DNA from: Thereva unica | Lineage: Eukaryota > Arthropoda > Insecta > Diptera > Therevidae | NCBI GenBank assembly: GCA_949987705.1 | Contig: CATLJY010000899.1 | Span: forward strand, 27,519 to 91,518 | Direction: 5' to 3' | DNA length: 64,000 nt | In this document: positions 1 through 12,299 of the stretch, piece by piece | Layout of the letters: the number at the start of each line of letters is the position of its first letter | Position numbering within the stretch: the first letter of the stretch is position 1 | Made by a program: the position numbers and the translations under genes | Notes under the pieces: generated by a model | Told to the model about the DNA's origin: nothing | Databases searched by the model: none | Seen by the model: the letters and a program-made list of their open reading frames with translations, nothing else

Positions 1-1
1 T

Positions 2-39
2 ATAACTTAATTTCGACGAATAAAGTGAATTTAAGTTAT
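2..39 (+). repeat. Inverted repeat within the monomer (hairpin potential)
   Basis: ATAACTTAA at 2-10 and TTAAGTTAT at 31-39 are perfect 9-bp inverted arms separated by 20 bp. After one T/T mismatch, three more pairs (TTC with GAA) can form, leaving a loop of about 12 nt. The next arm, ATAACTTAA at 60-68, can instead pair with 31-39, again with a 20-bp spacer, so two hairpin registers compete along the whole array. GAATGTAAC-type monomers carry GTAACTTAA, where the outer pair becomes G-T. This is shown for the first monomer and recurs in nearly all copies; folding in vivo is inference. Confidence 0.8.
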
Positions 40-68
40 TTTGGATGTATTTGATGAATATAACTTAA

Positions 69-126
69 TTTCGATGAATAAAGTGAATTTAAGTTATTTT
101 CGATGTATTTGATGAATATAACTTAA
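69..126 (+). repeat. Example monomer: dimer of two 29-bp half-units
   Basis: This monomer shows the internal structure most clearly. Half 1 is 69-97 and half 2 is 98-126. Both begin TTTCGATG and share TGAAT at half-unit positions 16-20, TAA at 22-24 and TTA at 26-28; 21 of 29 positions match without gaps. The monomer is therefore best explained as an old 29-bp tandem repeat that became a 58-bp dimeric unit. In many other copies half 1 starts TTTCGACG and half 2 TTTGGATG, which hides the relation. The halves end TTAAGTTAT and ATAACTTAA, which are reverse complements. Confidence 0.85.
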
Positions 127-1614
127 TTTCGACGAATAAAGTGAATTTAAGTTATTTTGGATGTATTTGATGAATATACCTTAATTTCGACGAATAAAGT
201 GAATTTAAGTTATTTTGGATGTATTTGATGAATATAACTTAATTTCGACGAATAAAGTGAATTTAAGTTATTTTGGATTTATTTGAAGAATGTAACTTAA
301 TTTCGATGAATAAAGTGAATTTAAGTTATTTTGGATGTATTTGATGAATATAACTTAATTTCGATGAATAAAGTGAATTTAAGTTATTTTCGATGAATTT
401 GAAGAATGTAACTTAATTTCGACGAATAAAGTGAATTTAAGTTATTTTGGATGTATTTGATGAATATAACTTAATTTCGACGAATAAAGTGAATTTAAGT
501 TATTTTGGATGTATTTGATGAATGTAACTTAATTTCGATGAATAAAGTGAATTTAAGTTATTTTGGATGTACTCGATGAATATAACTTAATTTCGATGAA
601 TAAAGTGAATTTAAGTTATTTTGGATGTACTTGATGAATATAACTTAATTTCGATGAATAAAGTGAATTTAAGTTATTTTGTATGTATTTGATGAATATA
701 ACTTAATTTCGATGAATAAAGTGAATTTAAGTTATTTTGGATGTATTTGATGAATATAACTTAATTTCGACGAATAAAGTGAATTTAAGTTATTTTGGAT
801 GTATTTGATGAATATAACTTAATTTCGATGAATAAAGTGAATTTAAGTTATTTTCGATGTATTTGATGAATATAACTTAATTTCGACGAATAAAGTGAAT
901 TTAAGTTATTTTGGATGTATTTGATGAATGTAACTTAATTTCGATGAATAAAGTGAATTTAAGTTATTTTGGATGTACTCGATGAATATAACTTAATTTC
1001 GATGAATAAAGTGAATTTAAGTTATTTTGGATGTATTTGATGAATATAACTAAATTTCGACGAATAAAGTGAATTTAAGTTATTTTGGATGTATGTATTT
1101 GAAGAATGTAACTTAATTTCGACGAATAAAGTGAATTTAAGTTATTTTGGATGTATTTGATGAATATAACTTAATTTCGACGAATAAAGTAAATTTAAGT
1201 TATTTTGGATGTATTTGATGAATATAACTTAATTTCGACGAATAAAGTGAATTTAAGTTATTTTGGATGTATTTGAAGAATGTAACTTAATTTCGACGAA
1301 TAAAGTGAATTTAAGTTATTTTGGATGTATTTGATGAATATAACTTAATTTCGACGAATAAAGTGAATTTAAGTTATTTTGGATGTATTTGATGAATATA
1401 ACTTAATTTCGACGAATAAAGTGAATTTAAGTTATTTTGGATGTATTTGAAGAATATAACTTAATTTCGACGAATAAAGTGAATTTAAGTTATTTTGGAT
1501 GTATTTGATGAATATAACTTAATTTCGACGAATAAAGTGAATTTAAGTTATTTTGGATGTATTTGAAGAATGTAACTTAATTTCGATAAATAAAGTGAAT
1601 TTAAGTTATTTTGG

Positions 1615-4600
1615 ATGTATTTGATGAATATAACTTAATTTCGATGAATAAAGTGAATTTAAGTTATTTTCGATGTATTTGATGAATATAACTTAATTTC
1701 GACGAATAAAGTGAATTTAAGTTATTTTGGATGTATTTGATGAATATAACTTAATTTCGACGAATAAAGAGAATTTAAGTTATTTTGGATGTATTTGATG
1801 AATATAACTTAATTTCGATGAATAAAGTGAATTTAAGTTATTTTCGATGTATTTGAAGAATATAACTTAATTTCGACGAATAAAGCGAATTTAAGTTATT
1901 TTGGATGTATTTGAAGAATGTAACTTAATTTCGATGAATAAAGTGAATTTAAGTTATTTTCGATGTATTTGATGAATATAACTTAATTTCGACGAATAAA
2001 GTGAATTTAAGTTATTTTCGATGTATTTGATGAATATAACTTAATTTCGACGAATAAAGTGAATTTAAGTTATTTTGGATGTATTTGAAGAATGTAACTT
2101 AATTTCGACGAATAAAGTGAATTTAAGTTATTTTGGATGTATTTGATGAATATAACTTAATTTCGACGAATAAAGTGAATTTAAGTTATTTTGGATGTAT
2201 TTGATGAATGTAACTTAATTTCGATGAATAAAGTGGATTTAAGTTATTTTGGATGTATTTGATGAATATAACTTAATTTCGGTGAATAAAGTGAATTTAA
2301 GTTATTTTCGATGTACTCGATGAATATAACTTAATTTCGATGAAAAAAGTGAATTTAAGTTATTTTGGATGTATTTGATGAATGTAACTTAATTTCGATG
2401 AATAAAGTGAATTTAAGTTATTTTGGATGTATTTGATGAATGTAACTTAATTTCGATGAATAAAGTGAATTTAAGTTATTTTGGATGTACTCGATGAATA
2501 TAACTTAATTTCGATGAATAAAGTGAATTTAAGTTATTTTCGATGTACATATTTGATGAATATAACTTAATTTCGACGAATAAAGTGAATTTAAGTTATT
2601 TTGGATGTATTTGATGAATGTAACTTAATTTCGACGAATAAAGTGAATTTAAGTTATTTTGGATGTATTTGATGAATATAACTTAATTTCGACGAATAAA
2701 GTGAATTTAAGTTATTTTGGATGTATTTGATGAATGTAACTTAATTTCGATGAATAAAGTGAATTTAAGTTATTTTGGATGTACTCGATGAATATAACTT
2801 AATTTCGATGAATAAAGTGAATTTAAGTTATTTTGTATGTATTTGATGAATATAACTTAATTTCGATGAATAAAGTGAATTTAAGTTATTTTCGATGTAT
2901 TTGATGAATATAACTTAATTTCGACGAATAAAGTGAATTTAAGTTATTTTGCATGTATTTGATGAATATAACTTAATTTCGACGAATAAAGTGAATTTAA
3001 GTTTTTTTGGATGTATTTGATGAATATAACTTAATTTCGACGAATAAATTGGATGTATTTGATGAATATAACTTAATTTCGACGAATAAAGCGAATTTAA
3101 GTTATTTTGGATGTATTTGATGAATATAACTTAATTTCGACGAATAAAGTGAATTTAAGTTATTTTGGATGTATTTGAAGAATGTAACTTAATTTCGACG
3201 AATAAAGTGAATTTAAGTTATTTTGGATGTATTTGATGAATATAACTTAATTTCGATGAATAAAGTGAATTTTAGTTATTTTCGATGTATTTGATGAATA
3301 TAACTTAATTTCGACGAATAAAGTGAATTTAAGTTATTTTGGATGTATTTGATGAATATAACTTAATTTCGACGAATAAAGTGAATTTAAGTTATTTTGG
3401 ATGTATTTGATTAATATAACTTAATTTCGACGAATAAAGTGAATTTAAGTTATTTTGGATGTATTTGATGAATATAACTTAATTTCGACGAATAAAGTGA
3501 ATTTAAGTTATTTTGGATGTATTTGAAGAATGTAACTTAATTTCGACGAATAAAGTGAATTTAAGTTATTTTGGATGTATTTGATGAATATAACTTAATT
3601 TCGACGAATAAAGTGAATTTAAGTTATTTTGGATGTATTTGATGAATATAACTTAATTTCGACGAATAAAGTGGATTTAAGTTATTTTGGATGTATTTGA
3701 AGAATATAACTTAATTTCGACGAATAAAGTGAATTTAAGTTATTTTGGATGTATTTGATGAATATAACTTAATTTCGATGAATAAAGTGAATTTAAGTTA
3801 TTTTCGATGTATTTAATGAATATAACTTAATTTCGACGAATAAAGTGAATTTAAGTTATTTTGGATGTATTTGATGAATGTAACTTTATTTCGACGAATA
3901 AAGTGAATTTAAGTTATTTTGGATGTATTTGATGAATATAACTTAATTTCGACGAATAAAGTGAATTTAAGTTATTTTGGATTTATTTGATGAATATAAC
4001 TTAATTTCGACGAATAAAGTGAATTTAAGTTATTTTGGATGTATTTGAAGAATGTAACTTAATTTCGACGAATAAAGTGAATTTAAGTTATTTTGGATGT
4101 ATTTGAAGAATGTAACTTAATTTCGACGAATAAAGTGAATTTAAGTTATTTTGGATGTATTTGATGAATATAACTTAATTTCGATGAATAAAGTGAATTT
4201 AAGTTATTTTGGATGTATTTGATGAATATAACTTAATTTCGATGAATAAAGTGAATTTAAGTTATTTTCGATGTATTTGATGAATGTAACTCAATTTCGA
4301 TGAATAAAGTGAATTTAAGTTATTTTGGATGTATTTGAACAATATAACTTAATTTCGGTGAATAAAGTGAATTTAAGTTATTTTCGATGTACTCGATGAA
4401 TATAACTTAATTTCGATGAAAAAAGTGAATTTAAGTTATTTTGGATGTATTTGATGAATGTAACTTAATTTCGATGAATAAAGTGAATTTAAGTTATTTT
4501 GGATGTATTTGATGAATGTAACTTAATTTCGATGAATAAAGTGAATTTAAGTTATTTTGGATGTACTCGATGAATATAACTTAATTTCGATGAATAAAGT

Positions 4601-7600
4601 GAATTTAAGTTATTTTCGATGTATTTGATGAATATAACTTAATTTCGACGAATAAAGTGAATTTAAGTTATTTTGGATGTATTTGATGAATGTAACTTAA
4701 TTTCGACGAATAAAGTGAATTTAAGTTATTTTGGATGTATTTGATGAATATAACTTAATTTCGACGAATAAAGTGAATTTAAGTTATTTTGGATGTATTT
4801 GATGAATGTAACTTAATTTCGATGAATAAAGTGAATTTAAGTTATTTTGGATGTACTCGATGAATATAACTTAATTTCGATGAATAAAGTGAATTTAAGT
4901 TATTTTGTATGTATTTGATGAATATAACTTAATTTCGATGAATAAAGTGAATTTAAGTTATTTTCGATGTATTTGATGAATATAACTTAATTTCGACGAA
5001 TAAAGTGAATTTAAGTTATTTTGCATGTATTTGATGAATATAACTTAATTTCGACGAATAAAGTGAATTTAAGTTTTTTTGGATGTATTTGATGAATATA
5101 ACTTAATTTCGACGAATAAATTGGATGTATTTGAAGAATGTAACTTAATTTCGACGAATAAAGTGAATTTAAGTTATTTTGGATGTATTTGATGAATATA
5201 ACTTAATTTCGACGAATAAAGTGAATTTAAGTTATTTTGGATGTATTTGATGAATATAACTTAATTTCGACGAATAAAGTGAATTTAAGTTATTTTGGAT
5301 GTATTTGATGAATATAACTTAATTTCGACGAATAAAGTGAATTTAAGTTATTTTGGATGTATTTGAAGAATGTAACTTAATTTCGACGAATAAAGTGAAT
5401 TTAAGTTATTTTGGATGTATTTGATGAATATAACTTAATTTCGATGAATAAAGTGAATTTAAGTTATTTTCGATGTATTTGATGAATATAACTTAATTTC
5501 GACGAATAAAGTGAATTTAAGTTATTTTGGATGTATTTGATGAATATAACTTAATTTCGACGAATAAAGTGAATTTAAGTTATTTTGGATGTATTTGATG
5601 AATATAACTTAATTTCGACGAATAAAGTGAATTTAAGTTATTTTGGATGTATTTGATGAATATAACTTAATTTCGACGAATAAAGTGAATTTAAGTTATT
5701 TTGGATGTATTTGAAGAATGTAACTTAATTTCGACGAATAAAGTGAATTTAAGTTATTTTGGATGTATTTGATGAATATAACTTAATTTCGACGAATAAA
5801 GTGAATTTAAGTTATTTTGGATGTATTTGATGAATATAACTTAATTTCGACGAATAAAGTGAATTTAAGTTATTTTGGATGTATTTGAAGAATATAACTT
5901 AATTTCGACGAATAAAGTGAATTTAAGTTATTTTGGATGTATTTGATGAATATAACTTAATTTCGACGAATAAAGTGAATTTAAGTTATTTTGGATGTAT
6001 TTGATGAATATAACTTAATTTCGACGAATAAAGTGAATTTAAGTTATTTTGGATGTATTTGATGAATATAACTTAATTTCGACGAATAAAGTGAATTTAA
6101 GTTATTTTGGATGTATTTGAAGAATGTAACTTAATTTCGACGAATAAAGTGAATTTAAGTTATTTTGGATGTATTTGATGAATATAACTTAATTTCGACG
6201 AATAAAGTGAATTTAAGTTATTTTGGATGTATTTGATGAATATAACTTAATTTCGATGAATAAAGTGAATTTAAGTTATTTTCGATGTATTTGATGAATA
6301 TAACTTAATTTCGACGAATAAAGTGAATTTAAGTTATTTTGGATGTATTTGATGAATATAACTTAATTTCGACGAATAAAGAGAATTTAAGTTATTTTGG
6401 ATGTATTTGATGAATATAACTTAATTTCGATGAATAAAGTGAATTTAAGTTATTTTCGATGTATTTGAAGAATATAACTTAATTTCGACGAATAAAGTGA
6501 ATTTAAGTTATTTTGGATGTATTTGAAGAATGTAACTTAATTTCGATGAATAAAGTGAATTTAAGTTATTTTCGATGTATTTGATGAATATAACTTAATT
6601 TCGACGAATAAAGTGAATTTAAGTTATTTTCGATGTATTTGATGAATATAACTTAATTTCGACGAATAAAGTGAATTTAAGTTATTTTGGATGTATTTGA
6701 AGAATGTAACTTAATTTCGACGAATAAAGTGAATTTAAGTTATTTTGGATGTATTTGATGAATATAACTTAATTTCGACGAATAAAGTGAATTTAAGTTA
6801 TTTTGGATGTATTTGATGAATGTAACTTAATTTCGATGAATAAAGTGGATTTAAGTTATTTTGGATGTATTTGATGAATATAACTTAATTTCGGTGAATA
6901 AAGTGAATTTAAGTTATTTTTCGATGTACTCGATGAATATAACTTAATTTCGATGAAAAAAGTGAATTTAAGTTATTTTGGATGTATTTGATGAATGTAA
7001 CTTAATTTCGATGAATAAAGTGAATTTAAGTTATTTTGGATGTATTTGATGAATGTAACTTAATTTCGATGAATAAAGTGAATTTAAGTTATTTTGGATG
7101 TACTCGATGAATATAACTTAATTTCGATGAATAAAGTGAATTTAAGTTATTTTCGATGTACATATTTGATGAATATAACTTAATTTCGACGAATAAAGTG
7201 AATTTAAGTTATTTTGGATGTATTTGATGAATGTAACTTAATTTCGACGAATAAAGTGAATTTAAGTTATTTTGGATGTATTTGATGAATATAACTTAAT
7301 TTCGACGAATAAAGTGAATTTAAGTTATTTTGGATGTATTTGATGAATGTAACTTAATTTCGATGAATAAAGTGAATTTAAGTTATTTTGGATGTACTCG
7401 ATGAATATAACTTAATTTCGATGAATAAAGTGAATTTAAGTTATTTTGTATGTATTTGATGAATATAACTTAATTTCGATGAATAAAGTGAATTTAAGTT
7501 ATTTTCGATGTATTTGATGAATATAACTTAATTTCGACGAATAAAGTGAATTTAAGTTATTTTGCATGTATTTGATGAATATAACTTAATTTCGACGAAT

Positions 7601-10552
7601 AAAGTGAATTTAAGTTTTTTTGGATGTATTTGATGAATATAACTTAATTTCGACGAATAAATTGGATGTATTTGATGAATATAACTTAATTTCGACGAAT
7701 AAAGCGAATTTAAGTTATTTTGGATGTATTTGATGAATATAACTTAATTTCGACGAATAAAGTGAATTTAAGTTATTTTGGATGTATTTGAAGAATGTAA
7801 CTTAATTTCGACGAATAAAGTGAATTTAAGTTATTTTGGATGTATTTGATGAATATAACTTAATTTCGATGAATAAAGTGAATTTTAGTTATTTTCGATG
7901 TATTTGATGAATATAACTTAATTTCGACGAATAAAGTGAATTTAAGTTATTTTGGATGTATTTGATGAATATAACTTAATTTCGACGAATAAAGTGAATT
8001 TAAGTTATTTTGGATGTATTTGATTAATATAACTTAATTTCGACGAATAAAGTGAATTTAAGTTATTTTGGATGTATTTGATGAATATAACTTAATTTCG
8101 ACGAATAAAGTGAATTTAAGTTATTTTGGATGTATTTGAAGAATGTAACTTAATTTCGACGAATAAAGTGAATTTAAGTTATTTTGGATGTATTTGATGA
8201 ATATAACTTAATTTCGACGAATAAAGTGAATTTAAGTTATTTTGGATGTATTTGATGAATATAACTTAATTTCGACGAATAAAGTGGATTTAAGTTATTT
8301 TGGATGTATTTGAAGAATATAACTTAATTTCGACGAATAAAGTGAATTTAAGTTATTTTGGATGTATTTGATGAATATAACTTAATTTCGATGAATAAAG
8401 TGAATTTAAGTTATTTTCGATGTATTTAATGAATATAACTTAATTTCGACGAATAAAGTGAATTTAAGTTATTTTGGATGTATTTGATGAATGTAACTTT
8501 ATTTCGACGAATAAAGTGAATTTAAGTTATTTTGGATGTATTTGATGAATATAACTTAATTTCGACGAATAAAGTGAATTTAAGTTATTTTGGATTTATT
8601 TGATGAATATAACTTAATTTCGACGAATAAAGTGAATTTAAGTTATTTTGGATGTATTTGAAGAATGTAACTTAATTTCGACGAATAAAGTGAATTTAAG
8701 TTATTTTGGATGTATTTGAAGAATGTAACTTAATTTCGACGAATAAAGTGAATTTAAGTTATTTTGGATGTATTTGATGAATATAACTTAATTTCGATGA
8801 ATAAAGTGAATTTAAGTTATTTTGGATGTATTTGATGAATATAACTTAATTTCGATGAATAAAGTGAATTTAAGTTATTTTCGATGTATTTGATGAATGT
8901 AACTTAATTTCGATGAATAAAGTGAATTTAAGTTATTTTGGATGTATTTGAACAATATAACTTAATTTCGGTGAATAAAGTGAATTTAAGTTATTTTCGA
9001 TGTACTCGATGAATATAACTTAATTTCGATGAAAAAAGTGAATTTAAGTTATTTTGGATGTATTTGATGAATGTAACTTAATTTCGATGAATAAAGTGAA
9101 TTTAAGTTATTTTGGATGTATTTGATGAATGTAACTTAATTTCGATGAATAAAGTGAATTTAAGTTATTTTGGATGTACTCGATGAATATAACTTAATTT
9201 CGATGAATAAAGTGAATTTAAGTTATTTTCGATGTATTTGATGAATATAACTTAATTTCGACGAATAAAGTGAATTTAAGTTATTTTGGATGTATTTGAT
9301 GAATGTAACTTAATTTCGACGAATAAAGTGAATTTAAGTTATTTTGGATGTATTTGATGAATATAACTTAATTTCGACGAATAAAGTGAATTTAAGTTAT
9401 TTTGGATGTATTTGATGAATGTAACTTAATTTCGATGAATAAAGTGAATTTAAGTTATTTTGGATGTACTCGATGAATATAACTTAATTTCGATGAATAA
9501 AGTGAATTTAAGTTATTTTGTATGTATTTGATGAATATAACTTAATTTCGATGAATAAAGTGAATTTAAGTTATTTTCGATGTATTTGATGAATATAACT
9601 TAATTTCGACGAATAAAGTGAATTTAAGTTATTTTGCATGTATTTGATGAATATAACTTAATTTCGACGAATAAAGTGAATTTAAGTTTTTTTGGATGTA
9701 TTTGATGAATATAACTTAATTTCGACGAATAAATTGGATGTATTTGAAGAATGTAACTTAATTTCGACGAATAAAGTGAATTTAAGTTATTTTGGATGTA
9801 TTTGATGAATATAACTTAATTTCGACGAATAAAGTGAATTTAAGTTATTTTGGATGTATTTGATGAATATAACTTAATTTCGACGAATAAAGTGAATTTA
9901 AGTTATTTTGGATGTATTTGATGAATATAACTTAATTTCGACGAATAAAGTGAATTTAAGTTATTTTGGATGTATTTGAAGAATGTAACTTAATTTCGAC
10001 GAATAAAGTGAATTTAAGTTATTTTGGATGTATTTGATGAATATAACTTAATTTCGATGAATAAAGTGAATTTAAGTTATTTTCGATGTATTTGATGAAT
10101 ATAACTTAATTTCGACGAATAAAGTGAATTTAAGTTATTTTGGATGTATTTGATGATATAACTTAATTTCGACGAATAAAGTGAATTTAAGTTATTTTGG
10201 ATGTATTTGATGAATATAACTTAATTTCGACGAATAAAGTGAATTTAAGTTATTTTGGATGTATTTGATGAATATAACTTAATTTCGACGAATAAAGTGA
10301 ATTTAAGTTATTTTGGATGTATTTGAAGAATGTAACTTAATTTCGACGAATAAAGTGAATTTAAGTTATTTTGGATGTATTTGATGAATATAACTTAATT
10401 TCGACGAATAAAGTGAATTTAAGTTATTTTGGATGTATTTGATGAATATAACTTAATTTCGACGAATAAAGTGAATTTAAGTTATTTTGGATGTATTTGA
10501 AGAATATAACTTAATTTCGACGAATAAAGTGAATTTAAGTTATTTTGGATGT
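1615..10552 (+). repeat. Higher-order repeat, about 4,613-bp period, about 1.9 copies
   Basis: Markers in copy 1 recur 4,612-4,613 bp later. The 42-bp short monomer (AATAAATTGGATG) at 3,041 and 5,113 returns at 7,654 and 9,726. GATGAAAAAAG at 2,339 and 4,415 returns at 6,952 and 9,028. The ATTTAATGAA variant at 3,811 returns at 8,424. The GTACATATTTG insertion near 2,545 returns near 7,158. A 1-bp insertion near 6,921 explains the change from 4,612 to 4,613. Each unit contains two related sub-blocks, of about 2,076 and 2,537 bp by the GATGAAAAAAG spacing. Before 1,615 the match continues only as a mosaic with shifts of 58 and 174 bp, so the left boundary is approximate. Confidence 0.85.
3018..3076 (+). 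repeat. 42-bp truncated monomer (one of five)
   Basis: Around 3,041 the string AATAAATTGGATG shows that 16 bp of the normal monomer (between AATAAA and TTGGATG) are missing, giving a 42-bp unit. The same scar is found at 5,113, 7,654, 9,726 and 11,334 and nowhere else I saw. The monomer just upstream usually carries a GTTTTTTTGG variant. The shared breakpoint means a single deletion that was later copied by block amplification. Confidence 0.85.
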
Positions 10553-12000
10553 ATTTGATGAATATAACTTAATTTCGATGAATAAAGTGAATTTAAGTTA
10601 TTTTCGATGTATTTAATGAATATAACTTAATTTCGACGAATAAAGTGAATTTAAGTTATTTTGGATGTATTTGATGAATGTAACTTTATTTCGACGAATA
10701 AAGTGAATTTAAGTTATTTTGGATGTATTTGATGAATATAACTTAATTTCGACGAATAAAGTGAATTTAAGTTATTTTGGATGTATTTGATGAATATAAC
10801 TTAATTTCGACGAATAAAGTGAATTTAAGTTATTTTGGATGTATTTGAAGAATGTAACTTAATTTCGACGAATAAAGTGAATTTAAGTTATTTTCGATGT
10901 ATTTGATGAATGTAACTTAATTTCGACGAATAAAGTGAATTTAAGTTATTTTGGATGTATTTGATGAATATAACTTAATTTCGACGAATAAAGTGAATTT
11001 AAGTTATTTTGGATGTATTTGATGAATGTAACTTAATTTCGATGAATAAAGTGAATTTAAGTTATTTTGGATGTACTCGATGAATATAACTTAATTTCGA
11101 TGAATAAAGTGAATTTAAGTTATTTTGTATGTATTTGATGAATATAACTTAATTTCGATGAATAAAGTGAATTTAAGTTATTTTCGATGTATTTGATGAA
11201 TATAACTTAATTTCGACGAATAAAAGTGAATTTAAGTTATTTTGGATGTATTTGATGAATATAACTTAATTTCGACGAATAAAGTGAATTTAAGTTTTTT
11301 TGGATGTATTTGATGAATATAACTTAATTTCGACGAATAAATTGGATGTATTTGAAGAATGTAACTTAATTTCGACGAATAAAGTGAATTTAAGTTATTT
11401 TGGATGTATTTGATGAATATAACTTAATTTCGACGAATAAAGTGAATTTAAGTTATTTTGGATGTATTTGATGAATATAACTTAATTTCGACGAATAAAG
11501 TGAATTTAAGTTATTTTGGATGTATTTGATGAATATAACTTAATTTCGACGAATAAAGTGAATTTAAGTTATTTTGGATGTATTTGATGAATATAACTTA
11601 ATTTCGACGAATAAAGTGAATTTAAGTTATTTTGGATGTATTTGAAGAATGTAACTTAATTTCGACGAATAAAGTGAATTTAAGTTATTTTGGATGTATT
11701 TGATGAATATAACTTAATTTCGACGAATAAAGTGAATTTAAGTTATTTTGGATGTATTTGATGAATATAACTTAATTTCGACGAATAAAGTGAATTTAAG
11801 TTATTTTGGATGTATTTGAAGAATATAACTTAATTTCGACGAATAAAGTGAATTTAAGTTATTTTGGATGTATTTGATGAATATAACTTAATTTCGATGA
11901 ATAAAGTGAATTTAAGTTATTTTCGATGTATTTAATGAATATAACTAAATTTCGACGAATAAAGTGAATTTAAGTTATTTTGGATGTATTTGATGAATAA
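9726..12000 (+). repeat. Partial higher-order repeat, offset 1,608/1,319 bp
   Basis: The short monomer at 9,726 recurs at 11,334 (1,608 bp), and the ATTTAATGAA marker at 10,611 recurs at 11,930 (1,319 bp). The difference of 289 bp is five monomers minus one base, matching a 1-bp deletion near 10,156 and a block loss. This is a third, shortened relative of the 4.6-kb unit to its left. Boundaries are approximate. Confidence 0.65.
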
Positions 12001-12299
12001 AACTTAATTTCGACGAATAAAGTGAATTTAAGTTATTTTGGATGTATTTGATGAATATAACTTAATTTCGACGAATAAAGTGAATTTAAGTTATTTTGGA
12101 TGTATTTGATGAATATAACTTAATTTCGACGAATAAAGTGAATTTAAGTTATTTTGGATGTATTTGAAGAATGTAACTTAATTTCGACGAATAAAGTGAA
12201 TTTAAGTTATTTTGGATGTATTTGAAGAATGTAACTTAATTTCGACGAATAAAGTGAATTTAAGTTATTTTCGATGTATTTGATGAATATAACTTAATT

